From: Actinomadura cremea
Lineage (GTDB): Bacteria; Actinomycetota; Actinomycetes; Streptosporangiales; Streptosporangiaceae
Reading direction: 5' to 3'
DNA: 64,000 nt
NCBI RefSeq assembly: GCF_014648495.1
Contig: NZ_BMRF01000013.1
Location: forward strand, 1 to 64,000
Shown in pieces: positions 42,410 to 50,400 of the stretch (the stretch's first letter is position 1; every line of letters starts with the position of its first letter). Under the pieces are notes generated by a model that was not told the DNA's origin, did not search any database, and saw nothing but the letters and a program-made list of their open reading frames with translations. The position numbers and the translations under genes are program-made.

Positions 42410-44590
42410 TCAGCCGATGCGGGCGCCCAGGTCGGTGAGGGCCTCGGAGAGGGCGACCGGGTCGAGGGCGCCGAGGCGGAGCCGGGCCTCGCCGGAGCCC
42501 TCGTAAGGGTCCGTGGTGCCCCGCACGGCGACGATCGTCTGCTTTTCGTGCCGGTCCGGGTCGGCATCGGGAAGGCCGGGGGCGATGTCGACGACGAGGT
42601 GGCGGCGCTCGGCGAAGGTGAACCAGATCCGGGTGCGGACGGGGTGCCGGTGCGCGGCGGGCCACCGCCAGCCGCGGCGCAGCAGCGCGCGGACGGCGGC
42701 GGCGGGAAGCGTCGCCCCCTCCGGCCGGGTGAGGCGGTCGGAGTCCCGCTCGGCGCCGGTGAGGGTGACCGCGGGGCGGCCGAGCTGCGGGAACGGCTGC
42801 AGGATCTCGTAGTCGGCGAGCAGGGCCGACCAGCCGTCGACCTCGCCCGCGCCGAGGACGGCCGGGTGGACGAGCGCGATCTCGGCCGAGGACGGGACCG
42901 CGACGGCGTCGTCGTGGACGTCGGCGAACGTGCCGTCCTCGGCGATGTGGAACGCGGGGCCGTCCACGATCCGCCAGACCAGGCGGCGGACGATGTGCCG
43001 CAGGAGGGGGTGCCGCACGAGGTGCTCGCGGAACTCGGCGGGCACCCAGCGGCGGCCGTCCAGCATGGCCGCCTCCAGGCGGTCGAGCTGCTCGCGGGCG
43101 ACATCGCGGACGTCCCGCTTGAGCCGCGTGAAGCTCTCGCGGGCGGCCGCGGCGAGGGCCGGGTCGTCCCGCGCCGCCGGTTCGGGGAGCGCCTTGCGGA
43201 ACCGGCCGTCCGCGCCGGTGACGAACGGCCTGAGCTGCTCGTCGAAACCGACCGTGAACCGGCGGGGGCCGTAGTCGAGGTCGAGGGTGCCGGACGCGTC
43301 CAGCCCGAGGGTCGGGACGCGCCGGTCCGCGAACCGGTCGGCGGTGAGCCCCAGGCCGGCGGCGACCTCCTCCAGATGCCTCCAGGCGTGGAAGCGGACG
43401 CTCCGGTGCGGGGACCGGGCGAGGTCGTGCAGGTACCCGGCCGCCTCCTCGCCGCCCACCGCGGCGAGGACCTTCATGCCGTGATGGAGGCGTTCCCACT
43501 CGGTGTCCGGCGACCACTGCGGCAGCAGCGGGCCGAGGCGGCCGACGGCCGCGCCGTCGCCGAACCGGGTGAGGGCGCGCAGGACGAACCCGTGGCCGGC
43601 CGGGTATCCGGCGGCGCGCCACGCCTCGAACAGCGCCGAGGAGAACGCGGCCAGGGACTCCGGCGCGCAGATCGCCTCGACCTCGTCGACGGCCTCGTCG
43701 ACGCCCGGATAGTCGTCCGGCATGCCGGCCATGGCGAGGATGTGGACGAGGTTGCGGGTCGCGGCGGCGGGGAGTTCCGAGCCGTCGTCCCGCAGCACCG
43801 GACGGGACAGGGCGTCGGCGTCCGCCCATTCCGGGTAGCGCGGCGGCGGTGTCGGCCGCGCCGCCGGGGCGACCGCGCCGGCGGGGGCGTCGGCGAGCAG
43901 CCGCGCCACGGCGCCGGCCGCCCCGTCCCCGTACGCGCGGGCGGCGCGCAGGACCAGGTCGGGGTCCATCGCGGCGACGTGCCGCAGCGCGTGGACGGCG
44001 TGGCGGCGCGGTGCGGCCGCACCACCGAGGGCGTCCGGTACCAGGTAGTACCCGGCGGCGAGCGGGCCGTGCCGCTCGAACCACTCCTCGGCGATGTGCC
44101 GCACCGTCTTCAGCTTGTACAGCCAGTAGGCCGCCAGGCGGGCCGTGTCGGCGCCGAGCATGGGGACGGCGACCCAGCCGTTGCGGGTCGGGCGCGACTC
44201 GACGAGCCGGAGGACGACGTCCCAGACGTCCGTTTCGTATCGGGCGAGCAGGGGCTGCAGCCAGTGGGCGAGGTTCTCGCCCTCGCCGGGCGTGAACCGC
44301 GGGAGCAGGGGGCGGGCCAGGTGCTCGGGTGCGTGGGCGAGCACGTCGGCCTGGCAGAAGGACGGCCCCCCGTACTCGCCGAAGTAGCGGTCGATCTCCG
44401 CCCGCCACTGGGCCTCGTCCTTGTGGACGGGGTACCCGGACCACTCCTCGCGCTCGCCGGGCGCCCAGCGGACGCGGCGTCCGGACGGAGGTTCCAGGCC
44501 CGTGATGGTGACCGCCCTCCAGTCGGCGGGCCGCTTCGGCTTCCGCAGCCACGGCGGGTCGGTCAACGCCTCCGGAAGCACCGGCGTCAT
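42410..44590 (-). CDS. DUF4132 paralogue a, N-terminally truncated
   Basis: 726 residues, the shortest copy and the last gene of the seven-gene array. It begins at TDPPWLRKP, which matches the LPPLLTEPPWTR site near residue 390 of full-length copies, so the whole helical N-terminal region and the shared head are missing. From the RWAPGEREEW motif on it is collinear with the others: DYGPRRFTVGFDEQLRPFV, RHIVRRLVWRIVDG, VADYEILQPFPQL-like segment and the end LGALDPVALSEALTDLG. It is also the most diverged copy. The ATG at 44590 has AAAGGAAA about 10 bases upstream and is 16 bases after the copy b stop. Truncated but apparently intact. Confidence 0.85.
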   Translation of the reverse strand: MTPVLPEALTDPPWLRKPKRPADWRAVTITGLEPPSGRRVRWAPGEREEWSGYPVHKDEAQWRAEIDRYFGEYGGPSFCQADVLAHAPEHLARPLLPRFTPGEGENLAHWLQPLLARYETDVWDVVLRLVESRPTRNGWVAVPMLGADTARLAAYWLYKLKTVRHIAEEWFERHGPLAAGYYLVPDALGGAAAPRRHAVHALRHVAAMDPDLVLRAARAYGDGAAGAVARLLADAPAGAVAPAARPTPPPRYPEWADADALSRPVLRDDGSELPAAATRNLVHILAMAGMPDDYPGVDEAVDEVEAICAPESLAAFSSALFEAWRAAGYPAGHGFVLRALTRFGDGAAVGRLGPLLPQWSPDTEWERLHHGMKVLAAVGGEEAAGYLHDLARSPHRSVRFHAWRHLEEVAAGLGLTADRFADRRVPTLGLDASGTLDLDYGPRRFTVGFDEQLRPFVTGADGRFRKALPEPAARDDPALAAAARESFTRLKRDVRDVAREQLDRLEAAMLDGRRWVPAEFREHLVRHPLLRHIVRRLVWRIVDGPAFHIAEDGTFADVHDDAVAVPSSAEIALVHPAVLGAGEVDGWSALLADYEILQPFPQLGRPAVTLTGAERDSDRLTRPEGATLPAAAVRALLRRGWRWPAAHRHPVRTRIWFTFAERRHLVVDIAPGLPDADPDRHEKQTIVAVRGTTDPYEGSGEARLRLGALDPVALSEALTDLGARIG

Positions 44591-44606
44591 CGTCGTTCGT
44601 TTCCTT

Positions 44607-46958
44607 TCAGCGGGCGGCGGCGGCCAGGCGGGCGAGGTCGGCGAGGATCTCGGAGGCGGTGACGGGATCGAGGTCGCCGAACCGCGGGGACGTGGTGGCG
44701 TCCCGGGTGGGGTGGAGGTCGTCCGGCCGTTCGGCGATCCGCACGCCGAGGGTCTGGTCGCCGAACTCCTCCGGGAGGTCGACGGTGATGCCGGGCGTGA
44801 GGTCGATGACGACGAACCGGCCCGCGCCGACACGGCGGGAGATCCAGGTTTCGACGCCCGCGTCCTGCGGCGCGCCCCGCTCCCAGCCGCGCTTCGCCAG
44901 GCCGAGGACGGCGCCGGGCGGGACCTTCAGGCCGTCGAGGCGGGCCGGCCGGGCGCCCGCCCGCTCCTCCCCGGTGAGGGCGTGGACGGGACGTCCGAGC
45001 TGCTCGAACGGCTGCAGGATCTCGTAGTCGGCGAACACCTCCGCCCAGGCGGGCAGGTCGCCGCCGAGATCGAGCGGGTGCGCGATCCCGACGCGGGACG
45101 TGCCGGGCAGGACGATCGCGTCGTCGGCGGCGTCCGCGAACGTGCCGTCCTCGGCGACGCGGAACGCCGGGCCGTCGTCGGCGACCCAGACCAGCCGGCG
45201 GACGAGGGGGTGCAGCAGGGGGTGGGCCACGAGGAGTTCGCGGAACTCGTCGAGCGGCCAGCGGCGGCGGTCCACCATCGCGCGTTCGAGGCGGCCGAGC
45301 TGCTCGGACCCCACCGCCCGGAGGTCCTTCTTGAGCTGCGCGAACCGCTTGGAGGCGGCGGGCGCCAGCTCCGGGTCGTCCTTGGCTCCGGGCTTGGGCA
45401 GGGACTTGCGGACCTTGCCGTCGGCGTCGGTGATGGTCGGCTTGAGCTGCTCGTCGAAGGCGACGACGAAGGCGCGGGGGCCGTAGTCGAGCGTGAGGGT
45501 GCCGGAGGCGTCCAGCCCGAAGTCGGGGACGAGCCGGTCGGCGAGCTGCTCGGCGGTCAGTTCGAGCCCGGCCGCGACCTCCTCGATCTTCTCCTGCGCG
45601 CGCGCCTTCAGCCCCTTGAACTTCACCCGCTGCGCGATGGAGTTCAGGTGCATGAGGGCCGTGCCGGTGCCGATCGCCGCCAGGACGTCCAGCCCAGCCA
45701 CGGCCTTCGCGTGGCCGCCCTCCCCCGGCCACGCCCGGATCACCGGCGTCAGCCGCCGGACGGTCTCGTCGTCGCCGACCAGGCCGAGCTGGGTCAGCGC
45801 CCAGTTCTCCGCGGAGGACGCGCCGCGCACGTCCCACCAGCGGAACAGCGCCCAGCCGAACGCGGCCAGCGAGACCGGATCGCACAGCTCCCGCACCACG
45901 CCGACGCCCGCGTACGCGTCGTCCGGACTCGACATCGCCAGCATCGTGAGGACGTGCCGGACGGCGTCGTCCGGCAGGGCGTGCGCCCGGTCGCGGAGAA
46001 GGATCTGCGGGAGGGCCCGGATCTCGACCCACTCCACGGAGGGGATCTTCCTGGGCAGGGTGTCGAGCGGGTCGGCGGACAGCAGCGCCTCGACGGCGGC
46101 GGCGGCCTTGTCACCGTGGACGCGCGCCGCCGCGACGACCGGCTCCGCCCCGTCCCGGGCCGCGATCAGGCGCAGGGCGTGCTCGGCCGCGCGGCGCGCG
46201 GCGCCCGCCCTGCCCAGCGCGTCCGGGATCAGGGCCGGAGCGGCGGCGGCGCCGTGCCGCCCGAACCAGGCGCGGGCCGTCCTGCTCGCGGTCTTCAGCC
46301 GGACGAGCCAGCCCGCCATCGTCCGCGCGATCTCGTCGCTGCGCAGCGGCAGCAGCACCCCGGCGAGGGCGGCCGGGTTCTGCCGGGCGGTGGCCAGGGC
46401 CGCGCCGGCGGCGTCCGCCCCGAAGCGCCCGACGATGAACGGCAGCCAGTCGTCGGCGTTCCACGGATCGGGCCGCCACGTCGCCAGGAGCGGACGCACG
46501 AGCTCCTCGGGGCCCCGCGCGAAAAGGGCGTTCGTCTCGTAGTACGGCAGGGTCCCCGCCTCGAACTCCGCGACGGCCCTCGCGGGCTCCAGGTCGCGGG
46601 CGTACGCGGCGGACGCGGGCCGCCGCGCCGTCCACTCCTCGCGTTCGCCGGGCGCCCAGGCGACGGCCCGGGTTCCGGGCGAGGGCAGGTCCTTGAGGAC
46701 GACGGGCTTGGCCGTCCGCCCGGCGCGGGTCCACGGCGGCTCGGTCAGCAGTGCCGGCAGCTCCCTCGCGTGCGGGAGGCGCGTGCTCGCGTCGAGGGCC
46801 GTGCGGACCGTCCGGCGCGCCTCCGGGGGCAGGTCGGGCAGCAGGCTCTCGGCCAGGTCCGGGGCCATGCGGAGTTCCGGGACGCCCGGCCGGTCGCGGC
46901 GCGGGTGCCGGGCGTCCCGCCGGGCGTCCCCGGCGAGGAGGGCGTTCTCGCCGGTCAT
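44607..46958 (-). CDS. DUF4132 paralogue b, internally deleted
   Basis: 783 residues. It keeps the shared head (MTGENALLAGDARR, HPRRDRPGVPE) but then jumps straight to APDLAESLLPDLPPEARRTV, which lies around residue 350 in full copies; an in-frame deletion of about 310 residues is the simplest reading. The remainder is complete through the DUF4132 domain (ADYEILQPFEQLGRPVHAL) to LADLARLAAAAR. It is nearly identical to copy c over long tracts (see 44997-45200). The ATG at 46958 overlaps the copy c stop as ATGA. It supports the idea that the head and the C-terminal half are separable modules. Confidence 0.85.
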   Translation of the reverse strand: MTGENALLAGDARRDARHPRRDRPGVPELRMAPDLAESLLPDLPPEARRTVRTALDASTRLPHARELPALLTEPPWTRAGRTAKPVVLKDLPSPGTRAVAWAPGEREEWTARRPASAAYARDLEPARAVAEFEAGTLPYYETNALFARGPEELVRPLLATWRPDPWNADDWLPFIVGRFGADAAGAALATARQNPAALAGVLLPLRSDEIARTMAGWLVRLKTASRTARAWFGRHGAAAAPALIPDALGRAGAARRAAEHALRLIAARDGAEPVVAAARVHGDKAAAAVEALLSADPLDTLPRKIPSVEWVEIRALPQILLRDRAHALPDDAVRHVLTMLAMSSPDDAYAGVGVVRELCDPVSLAAFGWALFRWWDVRGASSAENWALTQLGLVGDDETVRRLTPVIRAWPGEGGHAKAVAGLDVLAAIGTGTALMHLNSIAQRVKFKGLKARAQEKIEEVAAGLELTAEQLADRLVPDFGLDASGTLTLDYGPRAFVVAFDEQLKPTITDADGKVRKSLPKPGAKDDPELAPAASKRFAQLKKDLRAVGSEQLGRLERAMVDRRRWPLDEFRELLVAHPLLHPLVRRLVWVADDGPAFRVAEDGTFADAADDAIVLPGTSRVGIAHPLDLGGDLPAWAEVFADYEILQPFEQLGRPVHALTGEERAGARPARLDGLKVPPGAVLGLAKRGWERGAPQDAGVETWISRRVGAGRFVVIDLTPGITVDLPEEFGDQTLGVRIAERPDDLHPTRDATTSPRFGDLDPVTASEILADLARLAAAAR
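44997..45200. repeat. 204-bp tract identical to 47351-47554
   Basis: Reads base-for-base the same as 47351-47554 in copy c, starting at GAGCTGCTCGAACGG. It encodes the core of the DUF4132 domain. Perfect identity over 204 bases, inside genes that differ elsewhere, indicates recent duplication or gene conversion. Confidence 0.85.
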
Positions 46959-49900
46959 CGGGACGTTCCGTTCCTCGCGGTCAGCTGGGTCAGGTCGGCG
47001 AGGACCTCGGACGCGATCACGGGGTCGAGGTCGTCGAAGCGCAGGTCGGACGCCCCGTCGCGCCAGTAGTGGTCGGGCCGTTCGGCGAGCCGGACTTCGG
47101 TGAGGACCTGGTCGCCGAGCAGGTCGGGCGAGCCGACGGGGATACCGGGCTCGAGGAGGACGACCAGGAACCGGCTCGGGGCCAGGCGGCGGGAGATCCA
47201 CGGTTCGACGCCGGCGTCCTGCGGCTCGCCCCGCTCCCAGCCGCGGTTCACCAGGCCCAGCACGGCCCCGACCGGAACGCGCGCTTTCTCGAACCGGGCC
47301 AGGTTCCCGGCCTTTCGCTCCTCGCCGGTGAGGGCGTGGACGGGACGGGCGAGCTGCTCGAACGGCTGCAGGATCTCGTAGTCGGCGAACACCTCCGCCC
47401 AGGCGGGCAGGTCGCCGCCGAGATCGAGCGGGTGCGCGATCCCGACGCGGGACGTGCCGGGCAGGACGATCGCGTCGTCGGCGGCGTCCGCGAACGTGCC
47501 GTCCTCGGCGACGCGGAACGCCGGGCCGTCGTCGGCGACCCAGACCAGCCGGCGCACGAGGTGCCGGAGCAGGGGGTGCCCGGCGAGGAGTTCGCGGAAC
47601 TCGGCGACGGGCCACCGGCGCCGCGCGACCATCGCGCGTTCGAGGCGGGCGAGCTGGTCGGCCGCGACCGTCCGGACGTCCTTCTTCAGCGCCGCGAACC
47701 GCTTGGCGGCGGCGGGCGCGAGGTCGGGGTCGTCCTTGGCGCCGGGCTTCGGGAGCGACTTGCGGACCTTGCCGTCGTCGTCGGTGATGGTCGGCTTGAG
47801 CCGCTCGTCGAAGGCGATCGTGAAGCCGCGGGGGCCGTAGTCGAGCGTGAGGGTGCCGGACGCGTCCAGCCCGAAGTCGGGGACGAGCCGGTCGGCGAGC
47901 TGCTCGGCGGCCAGTTCGAGCCCGGCCGCGACCTCCTCGATCTTCTCCTGCGCGCGCGCCTTCAGCCCCTTGAACTTCACCCGCTGCGCGATGGTGTTCA
48001 GGTGCATGAGGGCGGTGCCGGTGCCGATCGCGGCGAGGACGTCCAGTCCCGTCACGGCCTTCGCGTGGCCGCCCTCCCCCGGCCACGCCCGGATCACCGG
48101 TGTCAGCCGCCGGACGGTCTCGTCGTCGCCGACCAGGCCGAGCTGGGTGAACGCCCAGTTCTCCTTGGCGGGCGCGCCGCACAGCTCCCACCAGCGGAAC
48201 AGCGCCCACCCGAACTCCGCCAGCGATGCCGGATCGCACAGCTCCCGCACCGCGCGAACGCCCGCGTAGACGTCGTCCGGCTTCGACATCGCCAGCATCG
48301 TCAGGACGTGCGCGACGGCGTCGTCCGGCAGGGCGTGCGCCCGGTCGCGGAGGAGGACCTGCGGGAGGACGCGCGGGTCGACCCAGCCGACCGGCGGGAT
48401 CTTCTTCGGGAGGTCGTCGAGCGGGTCGGCGGCCAGCAGCGCCTCGATCGCGGCGGCGGCCTCGTCGCCGTGGACGCGCGCCGCCGCGACGACCGGCTCC
48501 GCCCCGTCCCGGTCCGCGATGAGGCGCAGGGCGTGCTCGGCCGCGCGCCGGGCGGCGCCCGCCCTGCCCAGCGCGTCCGGGATCAGGGCCGGAGCGGCGG
48601 CGGCGCCGTGCCGCCCGAACCAGGCGCGGGCCGTCCTGCTCGCGGTCTTCAGCCGGACGAGCCAGTCCGCCATCGTCCGCGCGATCTCGTCGCTGCGCAG
48701 CGGCATGAGGAGGTCGCCGAAGCCCGCCGGGTTCTCCCGGGCTACGGTCAGCGCGGCGTCGTGGGCGTCCAGCTCGAAGCGCCCGACGATCACCCGCATC
48801 CAGTCGCCCGTCTCCCAGGCGACCGGGGGTTCCCAGCCGGCGAGGAGCGGCCGCACGACGTCCTCGGCGCCCTTCACGACGACCACGATCTGCTGGTGGC
48901 CGGGGAGCCTGTCGAACCTCGCGGCGAGCCTGTCGGGATCGAGCCGGTCGGCCCACCGCCACAGGTACGCCGCCCGGGACCCCCACTCCTCGCGCTCGTC
49001 CGGCTCCCACGCCATCGCGCGGGCACCGGGCGCGGCCAGGCCCTTGACGACGACGGCGGGGGCCTTCGTCGCGGCGCGGGTCCACGGCGGCGCGGTCAGG
49101 AGCGGCGGCAGGTCCGTCGCGTGCGGGAGCGTGGTGTGCGCGTCGAGGATCTCCCGGACCGTCTCCCGCGCCTGCGCCGAGAGGGCGGGGAGCGTCTCCG
49201 CCGCGAGACCGGGGTGGGCGCGGACGTGCCCGGCGAGCAGTTCCGCGGCCCGCGGGCCGTCGGCCTCCGGAAGGAGCCGCATCGCGCGGGACGGGTACCG
49301 GCGTGCGGCGGCGAGCAGGGCGGACGGGACGTTCGGGCGGCCGATCCGGTCGACGAGGGCCCGGACCGCGCCGTCGAGGGGCAGCTCGGCGAGGACGCCG
49401 AGGAGGGTGCGGACCTGGTCGGCGGAAATGTACTCGTCGTCCAGGGCGTCGAGGACGAGGGGCAGGACGGGCTCGGCGCCGACGCCGTCCACGAGGGAGG
49501 CGAGGACGTCGAGGGCGCGGTCGCTGTGGTCGAGCGGCAGGCCGAGCGCGGCGGGCTGGTGCGCCCCGCCCAGCGCGCAGAACAGCATCCACCGTTCCGG
49601 CGACAGGCGGTCGGCGACATGGCCGGGATTCGCGCACAGCTCCTCGACCCAGTCCTGCCGGGTCGGCGCGAGGTACGCGGCGATCAACCGCTGGAGCGGG
49701 TGGCCGCGGTGCTCCGCGAGCCGCTCGACGGCGTCGGCGTACACGTCGTCGGGGGCGGCGGCCAGCCGGGCGCGCAGCCGCCGGACGGTGCCCCGCTCGA
49801 TCCACCACTCGAGCTGCGCGTCGCGCGGGCGGCGCCGCACGACGCCCGTCCAGTCCAGGCCGCCGGCCCCCCGGCGTCGCGAGGCCCCGCGCCCGGAGAG

Positions 49901-50302
49901 ATCGACGACCTGGTACACGGTGCGGATCGCGCCCGTGTCCGCGAAGGCGCACGCGGCGAACGCGGCGCCGTGGCCGGTCGTCCACGCGTCCGCGAACAGG
50001 CGGTCTCCCCGGTCTCTGTGCAGCCCGTGCACGGCCACCGACACCAGCGCGACGGCGGCGGCTCCGAGCGGGTTCGCGGCGCCGCTCAGGTGCGCGCGGG
50101 CCGCCTCGGCGGTCTCCGGGTCGGTGCCGGGGAGGCCGAGGACCCCCTCGATCTCGCCGCGCTTGTCGTCGACGAGGCCGCGGGCGCGCTCGGCGGCGTC
50201 CCGGTCGGGCGCGGGCGGGGGCGGGACGGGGGCGCGGTCGCGGCGCGGGTGGATCACCCGGCGCCAGGCGTCCGGCATGGTCGGCGCGTTCTCATCGGTC
50301 AT
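46955..50302 (-). CDS. DUF4132 paralogue c, full length
   Basis: 1115 residues from the ATG at 50302. Head MTDENAPTMPDAWRR and HPRRDRAPVP; helical N-terminal region with a copy-specific patch (residues ~124-167, including LDWTGVVRRRPRD); LPPLLTAPPWTR near 410; MAWEPDEREEW; then the conserved C-terminal half with LDYGPRGFTIAFDE and ADYEILQPFEQLARPVHAL. An in-frame GTG at 50404 overlaps the copy d stop (GTGA) and would add 34 residues that begin VTEENALVRPDARR, a second, degenerate head. If used, translation would be coupled to copy d. Its stop overlaps the start of copy b as ATGA. Confidence 0.88.
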   Translation of the reverse strand: MTDENAPTMPDAWRRVIHPRRDRAPVPPPPAPDRDAAERARGLVDDKRGEIEGVLGLPGTDPETAEAARAHLSGAANPLGAAAVALVSVAVHGLHRDRGDRLFADAWTTGHGAAFAACAFADTGAIRTVYQVVDLSGRGASRRRGAGGLDWTGVVRRRPRDAQLEWWIERGTVRRLRARLAAAPDDVYADAVERLAEHRGHPLQRLIAAYLAPTRQDWVEELCANPGHVADRLSPERWMLFCALGGAHQPAALGLPLDHSDRALDVLASLVDGVGAEPVLPLVLDALDDEYISADQVRTLLGVLAELPLDGAVRALVDRIGRPNVPSALLAAARRYPSRAMRLLPEADGPRAAELLAGHVRAHPGLAAETLPALSAQARETVREILDAHTTLPHATDLPPLLTAPPWTRAATKAPAVVVKGLAAPGARAMAWEPDEREEWGSRAAYLWRWADRLDPDRLAARFDRLPGHQQIVVVVKGAEDVVRPLLAGWEPPVAWETGDWMRVIVGRFELDAHDAALTVARENPAGFGDLLMPLRSDEIARTMADWLVRLKTASRTARAWFGRHGAAAAPALIPDALGRAGAARRAAEHALRLIADRDGAEPVVAAARVHGDEAAAAIEALLAADPLDDLPKKIPPVGWVDPRVLPQVLLRDRAHALPDDAVAHVLTMLAMSKPDDVYAGVRAVRELCDPASLAEFGWALFRWWELCGAPAKENWAFTQLGLVGDDETVRRLTPVIRAWPGEGGHAKAVTGLDVLAAIGTGTALMHLNTIAQRVKFKGLKARAQEKIEEVAAGLELAAEQLADRLVPDFGLDASGTLTLDYGPRGFTIAFDERLKPTITDDDGKVRKSLPKPGAKDDPDLAPAAAKRFAALKKDVRTVAADQLARLERAMVARRRWPVAEFRELLAGHPLLRHLVRRLVWVADDGPAFRVAEDGTFADAADDAIVLPGTSRVGIAHPLDLGGDLPAWAEVFADYEILQPFEQLARPVHALTGEERKAGNLARFEKARVPVGAVLGLVNRGWERGEPQDAGVEPWISRRLAPSRFLVVLLEPGIPVGSPDLLGDQVLTEVRLAERPDHYWRDGASDLRFDDLDPVIASEVLADLTQLTARNGTSR
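47351..47554. repeat. 204-bp tract identical to 44997-45200
   Basis: Copy c partner of the tract at 44997. A further ~110-base identical tract lies between the same two genes (about 46198-46310 and 48552-48664). Confidence 0.85.
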
Positions 50303-50400
50303 CGGAGACGTCCTTGCGTCGGGGGGGCGGGTGGCGGAGGTCGCCGAGGCGGAGGGGGCGGGGCGCCGGGCGTCCGGTCGGACCAGCGCGTTCTCCTCGG

